Part shown: positions 1 through 8,757 of the stretch, in pieces
Position numbering within the stretch: position 1 is the first letter of the stretch
Layout: every line of letters starts with the position of its first letter
From: Ruminococcoides sp052118065
GTDB taxonomy: Bacteria; Bacillota; Clostridia; Oscillospirales; Acutalibacteraceae
NCBI GenBank assembly: GCA_052118065.1
Contig: JBQKHY010000006.1
Span: 1-64,000, forward strand
Direction: 5' to 3'
Length of the DNA: 64,000 nt
The notes under the pieces: model-generated
What the model was told of the DNA's origin: nothing
Seen by the model: only the letters and a program-made list of their open reading frames with translations
Database searches by the model: none
Position numbers and translations under genes: made by a program

Positions 1-134
1 CCATTCATTAATTAATATTCATAATCAAAAGTCAGTAAAACAAGCGAAATATTAAATCGTATTTTATTTTTACCCTAAAATGGGTCATATCTATTTACAA
101 CACAGAAAATATATGAAATGTGTAGTGTTTTTTA

Positions 135-164
135 TTGACTAGACTATTTCACTTGTGATATAAT
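135..164 (+). promoter_or_regulatory. Promoter for the NfeD/SPFH operon
   Basis: TTGACT at 135-140 and TATAAT at 159-164 are separated by 18 bases, a near-consensus housekeeping promoter. The predicted start of transcription falls close to the AAAGGAGG ribosome binding site at 171-178, so the leader would be very short. Bases 1-134 are AT-rich and show nothing I can name. Confidence 0.65.
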
Positions 165-186
165 TTTCTAAAAGGAGGTTGTCAAT

Positions 187-627
187 TTGGAAATGATGCC
201 TTATATATGGTTTGGTATAGCACTTTTTATGGCTATTATTGAGGGTGTAACATACCAACTTGTTTCTATATGGTTTGTTTTGGGAGCAGTTGTTTCTGCA
301 ATAGTTTCAATTTTTGTACCGGAAAATATTTGGTTACAAATAATTCTGTTTATAGTTATTTCAGTAGCAACCTTAATTGCTACAAAACCTATTGTAAAGA
401 AAATCACAAGAACCAAGAAATTACCCACAAATTCCGATAGATATATTGGAATGAAAGGTGTAGTAAAAGAAGAAATTAATAACACCCTAGGTGTAGGACT
501 TGTAAAACTAAAAGGCTCTGTGTGGTCTGCTACAAGTGATGACGGTTCAGAAATTCCTACAGATAGTGTAGTTATAGTAAAGGATATTAAAGGTGTAAAA
601 CTGATTGTTTCGCCGGTAAAGGAGTAA
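187..627 (+). CDS. NfeD-like membrane protein
   Basis: Small membrane protein of the NfeD family (146 residues). The first ~75 residues form two or three hydrophobic segments, and the C-terminal ~70 residues look like the soluble OB-fold typical of NfeD (the region around GMKGVVKEEINNTLGVGLVKL). Family members pair with SPFH/stomatin proteins and are thought to help organise membrane microdomains. The next gene, 3 bases downstream, is an SPFH protein, which strongly supports the call. I take TTG 187 as start because AAAGGAGG at 171-178 lies 8 bases upstream; ATG 193 is the alternative. It is the short form without the serine-protease domain seen in long NfeD proteins. Confidence 0.85.
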   Translation: MEMMPYIWFGIALFMAIIEGVTYQLVSIWFVLGAVVSAIVSIFVPENIWLQIILFIVISVATLIATKPIVKKITRTKKLPTNSDRYIGMKGVVKEEINNTLGVGLVKLKGSVWSATSDDGSEIPTDSVVIVKDIKGVKLIVSPVKE

Positions 628-630
628 ATT

Positions 631-1539
631 ATGGATCCAATCGTAAAACTAGTGATTATTGCAGCAATTATTATTGCAATAATTATCGTAATCGTAAAGA
701 ATATCAAAATCGTACCTCAAGCTCACGCTTATGTTATTGAAAGACTTGGTACTTACCAAACAACATGGAACACAGGTTTACACCTAAAAGTACCATTTGT
801 TGACCGTATTGCTAAGAAACTTTCACTAAAAGAACAGGTTGTAGATTTCCCACCACAACCGGTTATCACAAAAGATAATGTTACTATGCAGATTGATACA
901 GTAGTTTATTTTGCTATTACTGACCCTAAGCTATATACTTACGGTGTTGAAAGACCACTATCAGCTATTGAAAATCTAACTGCTACAACTTTAAGAAATA
1001 TTATCGGTGATCTGGAACTTGATGCAACTCTAACTTCAAGAGATACTATCAATGACAAAATCCGTACAATTCTTGATACTGCAACAGACCCTTGGGGTAT
1101 TCGTGTAATCAGAGTTGAACTAAAGAATATTCTTCCACCAAAAGAAATTCAGGATGCAATGGAAAAGCAGATGAAAGCTGAAAGAGAAAGAAGAGCGAAA
1201 ATTCTTGAAGCTGAAGGTGAGAAGAAGAGCCAAATCCTAAAGGCAGAAGGTTTAAAGGAATCAACAATCCTAAAAGCTGATGCTATCAAGGAATCAAAGG
1301 TTAGAGAGGCTCAGGGTGAAGCTGAAGCTATTATGCTTGTTCAAAAGGCTCAAGCAGACGCACTAAAACTTCTAAATGAAGCAAAGCCAATTGAAGAAGT
1401 ACTACAGTTAAAGAGTTACGAAACATTCCAGAAAGTTGCCGATGGTCAGTCAACTAAGATTATTATTCCATCAGATATTAAGCCACTTGCAACTGCTGCA
1501 ACTGCTATTAAGGAAATTATCTCTAACGATAACAAATAA
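631..1539 (+). CDS. SPFH/Band 7 (stomatin-like) membrane protein
   Basis: A 302-residue stomatin/QmcA-type protein. Residues ~1-24 are one hydrophobic anchor, followed by the SPFH/Band 7 domain (VPQAHAYVIERLGTYQTTW begins it; VDFPPQPVITKDNVTMQIDT is a typical family stretch). From ~185 to 260 comes a long charged, Ala/Glu/Lys-rich coiled-coil. Such proteins form oligomeric membrane scaffolds. AAAGGAG at 617-623 inside the end of the NfeD gene is its ribosome binding site, so the two genes are transcribed and probably translated together. The terminator follows at once, which makes this a two-gene operon. Confidence 0.9.
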   Translation: MDPIVKLVIIAAIIIAIIIVIVKNIKIVPQAHAYVIERLGTYQTTWNTGLHLKVPFVDRIAKKLSLKEQVVDFPPQPVITKDNVTMQIDTVVYFAITDPKLYTYGVERPLSAIENLTATTLRNIIGDLELDATLTSRDTINDKIRTILDTATDPWGIRVIRVELKNILPPKEIQDAMEKQMKAERERRAKILEAEGEKKSQILKAEGLKESTILKADAIKESKVREAQGEAEAIMLVQKAQADALKLLNEAKPIEEVLQLKSYETFQKVADGQSTKIIIPSDIKPLATAATAIKEIISNDNK

Positions 1540-1545
1540 TTACCG

Positions 1546-1577
1546 GAGCTACCTGTTTTGGGTAGCTCATTTTTTTA
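1546..1577 (+). terminator. Intrinsic terminator after the NfeD/SPFH pair
   Basis: GAGCTACC (1546-1553) pairs with GGTAGCTC (1561-1568) around a 7-base loop and is followed by a run of seven T (1570-1576). Confidence 0.85.
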
Positions 1578-1699
1578 TATTTATAGTTTGTTCATACATA
1601 ATTATACATTAAGATACATTATTCTACTTGATTAGTATATGATTTATATTGAAAATTACAGAATGTAGTATCCTACTGTCAAAAAATAGCCTATATCTA

Positions 1700-1728
1700 T
1701 TGAATTTAATTTGATTTTTGGGTATAAT
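1700..1728 (+). promoter_or_regulatory. Promoter of the purine operon
   Basis: TTGAAT at 1700-1705, 17 bases, then TATAAT at 1723-1728. The leader to the purE start is about 70 bases. I looked in it for the conserved purine-riboswitch core and did not find it, so any control must be by a DNA-binding regulator or another mechanism. Confidence 0.7.
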
Positions 1729-1804
1729 TAAAAAGTAAAATTATGTAGCTAATAAAAATACATTTGTTTTTACTAGTTAATTTTTGTAACGAAAGGTGAT
1801 CATT

Positions 1805-2302
1805 ATGAAAAAAGTTGCAATTATTATGGGTTCTGATAGCGATTTTCCAATTGTTTCAAAAGCTATTAAACAGTTGAAAGATTACGAAGTTCCTTTTGAA
1901 GTTCATGTTATGTCAGCTCACAGAACACCTGATGAAGCATCTGAATTTGCTAAGAATGCAATCAAGAATGGTTTTGGTGTTATTATTGCTGCTGCCGGTA
2001 TGGCTGCTCATTTAGGTGGTGTTCTTGCTGCTAATACAACACTTCCTGTTATCGGTATCCCTTGTAAAGGTCCTTGTTTTGACGGTATGGACGCTTTACT
2101 TGCTACAGTTATGATGCCAACAGGTATTCCTGTTGCTACTGTTGCTGTTAACGGTGCTGCAAATGCTGCAATTCTTGCAATCCAAATGTTAGCACTGTCA
2201 GATGAAACTTTAGCACAGAAGTTAGTTGATAACCGAAAGAAAATGGCTGAAACAGTTGTTTCTAAGGATAAAGATATTCAGAGTAAGGTTGATGAAATTT
2301 GA
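1805..2302 (+). CDS. purE: N5-carboxyaminoimidazole ribonucleotide mutase
   Basis: Class I PurE (165 residues) converts N5-CAIR to CAIR in de novo purine synthesis. The N-terminus VAIIMGSDSDFPIV is the hallmark substrate-binding loop. MSAHRTPDEA holds the catalytic His, and AGMAAHLGGVLAA is the Gly/Ala-rich loop. A GTG at 1796 is in frame, but GAAAGG at 1791-1796 is the ribosome binding site, so I start at ATG 1805. It is the first gene of a seven-gene purine operon; its TGA overlaps the TTG start of purF. The N5-CAIR synthetase PurK, usual partner of class I PurE, is not in the window. Confidence 0.95.
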   Translation: MKKVAIIMGSDSDFPIVSKAIKQLKDYEVPFEVHVMSAHRTPDEASEFAKNAIKNGFGVIIAAAGMAAHLGGVLAANTTLPVIGIPCKGPCFDGMDALLATVMMPTGIPVATVAVNGAANAAILAIQMLALSDETLAQKLVDNRKKMAETVVSKDKDIQSKVDEI

Positions 2303-3753
2303 AAAATAATTCCCTAGATTTTTATAATGAAAAAGTTCACGAAGAATGTGGTGTGTTCGGTATCTACAAGATGGATGACGAAGTAGATGTTGCTTCTATC
2401 TCAAGAGATGCCCTTTATGCACTTCAACATCGTGGTCAAGAAAGTGCCGGTATTGCAGTAAACAATGATGGTAATTTTAAGTCAATCAAAGATGTTGGTA
2501 TGGTTTCAGAAGTGCTAACTAATCAGGCTATGGAAGAACTGGGTACTGACGGTAAGATTGCTATTGCTCATGTTAGATATACTCCATATCAAGCACTTGA
2601 CAGAGCCGGTTCACAGCCACTTGTTATTAGATATATTCAAGGTTCACTTGCAATTTGTCATAATGGTTCAATTACTAATTTTGCTGAAATTAGAAAGAAC
2701 CTTGAAGAGGGTGGAGCTATTTTCCAGTCTTTCTCAAATGCAGAACTTATTGCTTATGTTATTGCAACAGAAAGAGTAAATAGTGAAACTATTGAAGATG
2801 CAGTTAAAAATGCTTGTAACAAAATTGAGGGTGCTTATTCATTTGTTCTTACTTCACCAAGTAAGCTAATTGCAGTAAGAGACCCTTATGGTTTCCGTCC
2901 ATTATGCGTAGGTAAACTAGGTCAAAGCTATGTTGTATCTTCCGAAAGTTGTGCATTTGACTCAATCGGTGCACAGTTTATTCGTCATGTGAAACCGGGT
3001 GAGATGGTTGTTATTGATGAAGACGGTTTCCATTCATATATGATTGAAAAGCCTAAGAAGTCTGCTTTATGCGTATTTGAATATGTTTATATTGCCAGAC
3101 CTGACAGTATCCTTGATTGTGGTCCTGTTCACGCAGTAAGAAAAGAATTCGGTAAGGAACTTGCAAGGGACTTCCCTGTAGAGGCTGACCTTGTTTGTGG
3201 TGTTCCTGACTCAGGTAATGAAGCTGCCCAAGGTTATGCCGAAGAATCCGGTATTCCTTACAGTGCAGTTTTTGTTAAAAATAAATATATAGGTCGTAAC
3301 CTTTCTTCAATGAAAAATACTAAGAAAGAACGACTACTGATGATGCGACTAAATGTATTAAAGCATAAGGTAAGAGGCAAGAGAGTTGTTATTATAGATG
3401 ACTCAATTGTTCATGGTAGTACAGCCAGTCACATTGTTAAATTACTTAGAGAGGCAGGTGCTGCTGAAGTTCATATGAGAATTTCTTCACCACCACTAAA
3501 ATATTCTTGCTACTATGGTTCAGATTTACATACTGAAAAGAATATGATTGCCAACCTAATGACAGTTGAAGAACTACAGAATTTTGTAGGTTCAGACTCA
3601 CTAGGATTCTTAAGCATTGAAAGCCTAAGAAAAATCTCTAACGAAAACGGTGTTTCTGTTTGTGATGCTTGTTTCACAGGTAATTACACAGGACCGGTAC
3701 CAAAAGAAAACTATGTTGATAAATTCAGCAAGAAAATAAAACTTTCCAAATAA
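2299..3753 (+). CDS. purF: Amidophosphoribosyltransferase
   Basis: Glutamine PRPP amidotransferase (484 residues), the committed step of purine synthesis, forming phosphoribosylamine from PRPP and glutamine. The Ntn-type nucleophile Cys17 follows a 16-residue propeptide (HEE|CGVFGIY), so maturation by propeptide removal is expected as in Bacillus PurF. VVIIDDSIVHGST is the PRPP loop. Cysteines in SALCVFEY, KYSCYYG and the VCDACF pair fit the four ligands of the Fe-S cluster of the Bacillus-type enzyme, which makes it oxygen-sensitive. It starts at TTG 2299, overlapping the purE stop by 4 bases, with AAGG about 10 bases upstream; translational coupling is likely. Confidence 0.96.
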   Translation: MKNNSLDFYNEKVHEECGVFGIYKMDDEVDVASISRDALYALQHRGQESAGIAVNNDGNFKSIKDVGMVSEVLTNQAMEELGTDGKIAIAHVRYTPYQALDRAGSQPLVIRYIQGSLAICHNGSITNFAEIRKNLEEGGAIFQSFSNAELIAYVIATERVNSETIEDAVKNACNKIEGAYSFVLTSPSKLIAVRDPYGFRPLCVGKLGQSYVVSSESCAFDSIGAQFIRHVKPGEMVVIDEDGFHSYMIEKPKKSALCVFEYVYIARPDSILDCGPVHAVRKEFGKELARDFPVEADLVCGVPDSGNEAAQGYAEESGIPYSAVFVKNKYIGRNLSSMKNTKKERLLMMRLNVLKHKVRGKRVVIIDDSIVHGSTASHIVKLLREAGAAEVHMRISSPPLKYSCYYGSDLHTEKNMIANLMTVEELQNFVGSDSLGFLSIESLRKISNENGVSVCDACFTGNYTGPVPKENYVDKFSKKIKLSK

Positions 3754-3763
3754 GAGGTGTATT

Positions 3764-4801
3764 ATGAAAAATAGTTTTTCAGAAAGTTACAAGAATGCAG
3801 GTGTTGATGTAACAGCAGGTTACAAAGCAGTTGAATTAATGAAAGAGCATGTTAAGAGAACAAAAACATCAGGTGTTGTTTCAGGCATCGGTGGTTTTGG
3901 TGGCCTATTTGCTCCTGATATGAAGGGAATGGAAGAACCAATCCTAGTAAGTGGTACTGACGGTGTCGGTACAAAGCTAAAACTTGCTTTCTTACTTGAT
4001 AAACACGATACAATCGGTATTGATGCAGTTGCAATGTGCGTTAATGATGTTGTATGTTGTGGTGCAAAGCCAATGTTTTTCCTAGATTACATCGCAGTTG
4101 GAAAGAATGTTCCTGAAAAGGTAGCACAAATCGTATCAGGTATTGCTGATGGTTGTGAAATGTCTTATTCAGCACTAGTTGGTGGTGAAACTGCTGAAAT
4201 GCCTGATTTCTATCCTGTTGATGAATATGATGTTGCAGGTTTCTCAGTAGGTATTGTTGATAAGAAGAAAATCATTGACGGTAGCAAGTTAACAGCCGGT
4301 GATGTACTTATCGGTTTACCATCAAGTGGTGTTCATTCAAACGGTTTCTCACTAGTAAGAAAGGTATTTGGTATTGATGAAAATACAATTCATAACGAAT
4401 ACCCAGAACTAGACAAGCCTCTAGGTGAAACTCTACTAACTCCAACAAAGATTTATGTTAAGCCTATCCTAGACCTAATCAGCAAAGTTGATGTAAAGGC
4501 TATTTCTCATATTACCGGTGGTGGCTTCTATGAAAACATTCCTAGAATGTTAAGTGACGGCCTAACTGCTAAGATTAAGAAAGATGCAGTTCCTGTACTT
4601 CCAATCTTTAAGGTAATTCAGAGAGTTGGTAACATTCCTGAACATGATATGTTCAATACATTTAATATGGGTATTGGTATGATTGTTGCAGTTGCAAAGG
4701 AAAATGCAGATAAGGCAGTTGAAACTCTAAAGGCTTACGGTGAAGATGCAGTAGTTCTTGGTGAACTAGTTGAAGGTAATGACGGAGTTATTTTTGAATA
4801 A
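3764..4801 (+). CDS. purM: Phosphoribosylformylglycinamidine cyclo-ligase (AIR synthetase)
   Basis: PurM (345 residues) closes FGAM to AIR with ATP. Seen: SGIGGFGGLF near residue 41, the conserved VSGTDGVGTKLKLA, CVNDVVCCGAKPMFFLDY and GGGFYENIPRML. Length matches the family. An AGAGGTG ribosome binding site lies just after the purF stop, and the last base of the stop codon overlaps the purN start (TAATG). PurL and PurQ, which supply its substrate, are not in this window. Confidence 0.96.
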   Translation: MKNSFSESYKNAGVDVTAGYKAVELMKEHVKRTKTSGVVSGIGGFGGLFAPDMKGMEEPILVSGTDGVGTKLKLAFLLDKHDTIGIDAVAMCVNDVVCCGAKPMFFLDYIAVGKNVPEKVAQIVSGIADGCEMSYSALVGGETAEMPDFYPVDEYDVAGFSVGIVDKKKIIDGSKLTAGDVLIGLPSSGVHSNGFSLVRKVFGIDENTIHNEYPELDKPLGETLLTPTKIYVKPILDLISKVDVKAISHITGGGFYENIPRMLSDGLTAKIKKDAVPVLPIFKVIQRVGNIPEHDMFNTFNMGIGMIVAVAKENADKAVETLKAYGEDAVVLGELVEGNDGVIFE

Positions 4802-5427
4802 TGAAGAATATAGTTGTTTTAGTTTCCGGTGGTGGCACTAATTTACAGGCACTTATTGATGCTGAAAAATCAGGTATCATCAAAAGTGGTAAGATTACAA
4901 CAGTAATTTCTTCAAATCCTAATGCCTATGCACTGGAAAGAGCAAAAAATAATAATATAGATACTGATGTTATCAGAAGAAAAGATTTTGATATATTTGA
5001 TGAATATGATACTGCTTTAACAGAATTGTTAAAGAGTAAAGGTGCTGACCTTGTTGTCCTAGCAGGTTTTATGACTATCCTAGGACATAAGGTGATTTCA
5101 GCCTTTGAAAACAGAATTATCAATATTCATCCGGCCCTAATTCCAAGTTTCTGTGGTGAAGGCTTTTATGGACTGAAAGTTCATGAAGAAGCACTAAAAA
5201 AGGGTGTTAAAATTTCAGGTGCAACAACTCATTTTGTAACAGAAGAGTGTGATGGTGGTCCTATCATTATGCAAAAGTCTGTTGAAGTAAAGAATGACGA
5301 TACACCGGAAATTTTACAAAGAAGAATTATGGAAAATGTAGAGTGGAAGATACTTCCACTTTCAGTAGAATTATTTTGCAGTGACAAAATAAAAGTAGAA
5401 GATAACAAAACAATAATTTCAGAATGA
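4801..5427 (+). CDS. purN: Phosphoribosylglycinamide formyltransferase
   Basis: Folate-dependent GAR transformylase (208 residues). The N-terminal VVLVSGGGTNLQALID binds the phosphate. The catalytic Asn and His lie in INIHPALIPSF, and the catalytic Asp in CDGGPII. Length and order fit the family. It overlaps purM by one base, so it is surely co-translated. The C-terminal ~20 residues are less conserved. Confidence 0.95.
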   Translation: MKNIVVLVSGGGTNLQALIDAEKSGIIKSGKITTVISSNPNAYALERAKNNNIDTDVIRRKDFDIFDEYDTALTELLKSKGADLVVLAGFMTILGHKVISAFENRIINIHPALIPSFCGEGFYGLKVHEEALKKGVKISGATTHFVTEECDGGPIIMQKSVEVKNDDTPEILQRRIMENVEWKILPLSVELFCSDKIKVEDNKTIISE

Positions 5428-5440
5428 GAGGTACTTTATA

Positions 5441-6157
5441 GTGAAAGCAATATCATTTGAGAAAGATCTTCAGAGTAACGCATATCCCGGCAGAGGCATT
5501 ATGCTAGGCAGAACTGCTGACGGTAAAAACGCAGTAATCACATACTTTATTATGGGTAGAAGTGAAAACAGCCGAAACAGAGTTTTTGTAGAAGAAGGTG
5601 AGGGTATCCGTACACAGGCTTTTGATGAAAGCAAACTAACAGACCCTTCACTAATTATCTATGCACCTGTAAGAGTGCTGGGTAACAAGACTATCGTTAC
5701 AAATGGTGACCAGACAGATACTGTTTACGACCTAATGAAAGAAGGTCAGACTTTTGAACAGTCACTTCGCACAAGAGAGTTTGAACCTGATGGTCCTAAC
5801 TACACACCAAGAATTTCAGGTATTATCGAAATTAACGATGGCAAAATGGATATGAATATGTCAATTCTAAAGAGTGATGACGGTGACCCTAATTCTTCAC
5901 TAAGATTTACTTATTCTTATGAAAACCCACTGGCAGGTAAGGGTAGATTTATTCATACATATATGAATGACGGTAACCCACTACCAAGCTATGAAGGCGA
6001 ACCAACTCTTGTAGATGTTAATAATGATGATATTGATACATTTACTAATAAGGTATGGAATGCACTTAACGAAGATAACAAAGTATCTCTATTCGTAAGA
6101 TATATTGATATTGCAACAGGCAAAGCAACATCAAGAATTATTAATAAAAATAAATAA
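5441..6157 (+). CDS. purO: IMP cyclohydrolase of the PurO type
   Basis: A 238-residue protein resembling the archaeal PurO family, which closes FAICAR to IMP, the last step of purine synthesis. The N-terminal stretch YPGRGIMLGRTADGKNAV followed by FIMGRSENSRNRVFV is the most family-like part. Position between purN and a stand-alone AICAR formyltransferase is decisive: that neighbour lacks the usual MGS-like cyclohydrolase half of PurH, so this gene fills the gap. Start is GTG 5441 with GAGAGG near 5426. Recognition rests on motif memory and context, not on a profile search. Confidence 0.85.
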   Translation: MKAISFEKDLQSNAYPGRGIMLGRTADGKNAVITYFIMGRSENSRNRVFVEEGEGIRTQAFDESKLTDPSLIIYAPVRVLGNKTIVTNGDQTDTVYDLMKEGQTFEQSLRTREFEPDGPNYTPRISGIIEINDGKMDMNMSILKSDDGDPNSSLRFTYSYENPLAGKGRFIHTYMNDGNPLPSYEGEPTLVDVNNDDIDTFTNKVWNALNEDNKVSLFVRYIDIATGKATSRIINKNK

Positions 6158-6168
6158 GGAGAATTACT

Positions 6169-7347
6169 ATGCACGAACTTGAACTAAAGTATGGTTGTAA
6201 CCCTAACCAGAAACCATCAAGAATTTTTATGAAAGACGATAGTGACCTTCCAATCGAAGTTTTAAACGGTAAACCGGGTTATATTAACTTTCTAGATGCT
6301 TTCAATAGCTGGCAGTTAGTTAAGGAACTAAAGACTGCTACAGGTCTACCTGCTGCTGCATCATTTAAGCATGTTTCTCCTGCCGGTGCTGCTGTTGCAA
6401 CAGAACTTTCAGATACACTTAAGAAAATCTACTTTGTAGATGACCTAGAACTTTCACCACTAGCATCAGCCTATGCTAAGGCCAGAGGTGCTGACAGAAT
6501 GAGCTCTTACGGTGATTGGGCTGCACTTTCCGATGTATGTGATAAGGAAACTGCTTTGCTACTAAAGAGAGAAGTATCTGACGGTATTATTGCTCCTGGT
6601 TATACTGACGAAGCACTTGAAATCCTAAAGACTAAAAAGCGTGGTAACTACAACATTGTTAAGATTGACCCTAACTATACACCTGCTCCACAGGAATATA
6701 AGGATGTATTTGGTGTTACTTTCCAACAGGGCAGAAACGAACTAAAGATTGATGAAGAATTCTTAACAAAGAATATTATCACAGAAAATAAGGAACTTCC
6801 TGAAGAAGCAAAGAGAGATTTACTTATTGCTTTAATCACTCTAAAATATACACAGTCAAATTCAGTTTGCTATGCAAAGGACGGTCAGGCTATCGGTGTT
6901 GGTGCAGGTCAGCAGTCAAGAATTCACTGTACTCGACTAGCCGGTAATAAGGCAGATATTTGGTATCTTCGTCAGCATCCAAAGTGCCTAAACCTACCTT
7001 TCAAGGAAGACATTAGAAGACCTGACAGAGATAACACAATTGATGTTTATATTTCCGATGATTACGAAGATGTACTAGTTGATGGCACATGGGAACAGTT
7101 CTTTACTGAAAAGCCTGAACCACTTTCAAGAGAAGAAAAGAAAGAATGGTTAAGCACATTCTCAGGTGTTTCTCTAGGTAGTGATGCATTCTTCCCATTT
7201 GGTGATAATATCGAGAGAGCTAAGAGAAGTGGCGTTCAGTATGTTGCACAGCCTGGTGGCTCAATTCGTGATGATAATGTAATTGATACTTGTAACAAGT
7301 ACAATATGACAATGTGCTTTACAGGTATTAGACTATTCCATCATTAA
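6169..7347 (+). CDS. purH: AICAR formyltransferase, stand-alone (no cyclohydrolase domain)
   Basis: 392 residues corresponding to the C-terminal, formyltransferase part of bifunctional PurH. It starts directly with MHELELKYGCNPNQKPSRIF, the beginning of that domain. The catalytic Lys-His pair is in ASFKHVSPAGAAVA, and SNSVCYAKDGQAIGVGAGQQ and RIHCTRLAG are conserved family stretches. The protein ends in GIRLFHH, the normal PurH end. It formylates AICAR to FAICAR using 10-formyl-THF. AAGGAG at 6157-6162 is the ribosome binding site. The missing N-terminal ~190 residues of ordinary PurH are replaced by the upstream gene. Confidence 0.9.
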   Translation: MHELELKYGCNPNQKPSRIFMKDDSDLPIEVLNGKPGYINFLDAFNSWQLVKELKTATGLPAAASFKHVSPAGAAVATELSDTLKKIYFVDDLELSPLASAYAKARGADRMSSYGDWAALSDVCDKETALLLKREVSDGIIAPGYTDEALEILKTKKRGNYNIVKIDPNYTPAPQEYKDVFGVTFQQGRNELKIDEEFLTKNIITENKELPEEAKRDLLIALITLKYTQSNSVCYAKDGQAIGVGAGQQSRIHCTRLAGNKADIWYLRQHPKCLNLPFKEDIRRPDRDNTIDVYISDDYEDVLVDGTWEQFFTEKPEPLSREEKKEWLSTFSGVSLGSDAFFPFGDNIERAKRSGVQYVAQPGGSIRDDNVIDTCNKYNMTMCFTGIRLFHH

Positions 7348-7360
7348 TGAGGTGACTTAA

Positions 7361-8626
7361 ATGAAAATATTAATGGTTGGTTCCGGTGGTAGAGAACATG
7401 CACTAATCAAGAAGTTACTTGAAAGTGATAAGGTAGAAAAGCTTTATTGTGCACCGGGTAACGGTGGTATTTCAAGAGATGCAGAAGTTGTTGATATTCC
7501 TGTAATGGATAAAGAAAAAATGGTAGCTTTTGCAAAAGACAATAACATTGATATGGTTTTTGTTGCTCCTGATGACCCACTAGCTGACGGTATGGTAGAT
7601 GCTTGTGAAGAAGCCGGTATTCGTGCATTTGGTCCAAATGCAAAGGCTGCTATTATTGAAGCATCAAAGGTTTTCTCTAAGAACCTAATGAAAAAGTACA
7701 ATATCCCAACTGCTCAGTATGAAGTTTTTGGCGACTCAGAAAAGGCAATTGCTTGGGTTAAAGAAAATAATATGGCACCATGTGTTGTAAAGGCTGATGG
7801 CCTTGCACTTGGTAAAGGTGTTCTTATTTGTCAAACTGTTGAAGATGCAGTAGAAGCAATTAAGACAATTATGGAAGATAAGAAATTTGGTTCTTCCGGT
7901 AATAACATTGTTATTGAAGAATTCCTAACAGGTCCTGAAGTTTCTGTTCTATCCTTTACAGACGGTAAGACAGTTAAACCTATGGTTAGCTCAAAGGACC
8001 ACAAGAGAGCATATGACAATGATGAAGGTTTAAACACAGGTGGTATGGGTACAATCAGTCCAAACCCTTACTATACTGATGAACTTGCAAAACAGTGTAT
8101 GGAAGAAATCTTTATTCCAACAGTAAATGCTATGAAAGCAGAGGGCAGACCATTTAAGGGTTGTCTATACTTTGGCTTAATGATGACACCAAAAGGACCA
8201 AAGGTTATTGAGTATAATGCTCGTTTTGGTGACCCTGAGGCACAGGTTGTACTTCCAAGACTAAAGACAGATTTAGTTGATATTTGTGATGCAATTATTG
8301 ACGAAAGACTAGACGAAATCAATATTGAATGGTCAGATGAACCAACTGCTTGTGTTGTTATGGCAAGTGGTGGATACCCTGAATCATACAAAAAGGGTGT
8401 TGAAATGTTTGGTCTTGATGATAAAGGTCAAGTTGAAGGTGCAACAGTATATCACGCCGGTACAAAGTATGAAAACGGCAAATTCTACACAAACGGTGGT
8501 AGAGTTCTAGGTGTTACTGCCAGTGGCAAAACTCTTGATGATGCACTTAATAATGCGTATAATGCAGTAAAGAAAATCTCTTTTGAGGGTGCACATTATA
8601 GAACTGATATTGGTCGCACAAAATAA
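7361..8626 (+). CDS. purD: Phosphoribosylamine-glycine ligase
   Basis: GAR synthetase (421 residues), an ATP-grasp enzyme joining phosphoribosylamine and glycine. Seen: the N-terminal MKILMVGSGGREHAL, the ATP-grasp loop CVVKADGLALGKGV, STGGMG-like LNTGGMGTISPNP, and VIEYNARFGDPEAQ with the metal ligands. Full length. Last gene of the purine operon, 13 bases after the formyltransferase, with a GAGGTGA ribosome binding site; a terminator follows. Confidence 0.97.
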   Translation: MKILMVGSGGREHALIKKLLESDKVEKLYCAPGNGGISRDAEVVDIPVMDKEKMVAFAKDNNIDMVFVAPDDPLADGMVDACEEAGIRAFGPNAKAAIIEASKVFSKNLMKKYNIPTAQYEVFGDSEKAIAWVKENNMAPCVVKADGLALGKGVLICQTVEDAVEAIKTIMEDKKFGSSGNNIVIEEFLTGPEVSVLSFTDGKTVKPMVSSKDHKRAYDNDEGLNTGGMGTISPNPYYTDELAKQCMEEIFIPTVNAMKAEGRPFKGCLYFGLMMTPKGPKVIEYNARFGDPEAQVVLPRLKTDLVDICDAIIDERLDEINIEWSDEPTACVVMASGGYPESYKKGVEMFGLDDKGQVEGATVYHAGTKYENGKFYTNGGRVLGVTASGKTLDDALNNAYNAVKKISFEGAHYRTDIGRTK

Positions 8627-8644
8627 TTTCAAATAATTAATTTA

Positions 8645-8674
8645 AATGCACATCATTTTATGGTGTGCATTTTT
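8645..8674 (+). terminator. Terminator of the purine operon
   Basis: AATGCACATCA (8645-8655) pairs with TGGTGTGCATT (8661-8671) with one G-T wobble and is followed by T residues. Confidence 0.8.
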
Positions 8675-8698
8675 GATTATTATTTATCAATCCTTTAG

Positions 8699-8727
8699 TT
8701 GACATTTCTCTTGAAAATTATTATACT
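8699..8727 (+). promoter_or_regulatory. Promoter of mtaB
   Basis: Perfect TTGACA at 8699-8704, 17-base spacer, TATACT at 8722-8727. The AAAAGGAGA ribosome binding site follows about 20 bases later. Confidence 0.75.
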
Positions 8728-8757
8728 TTAAGTTATGACTAAAAGGAGAAGTATTTT

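Noticed and set aside
1729..1804. A purine riboswitch in the leader of the purine operon
   Set aside because: The leader is ~70 bases and lacks the conserved core helices and loops of purine riboswitches.
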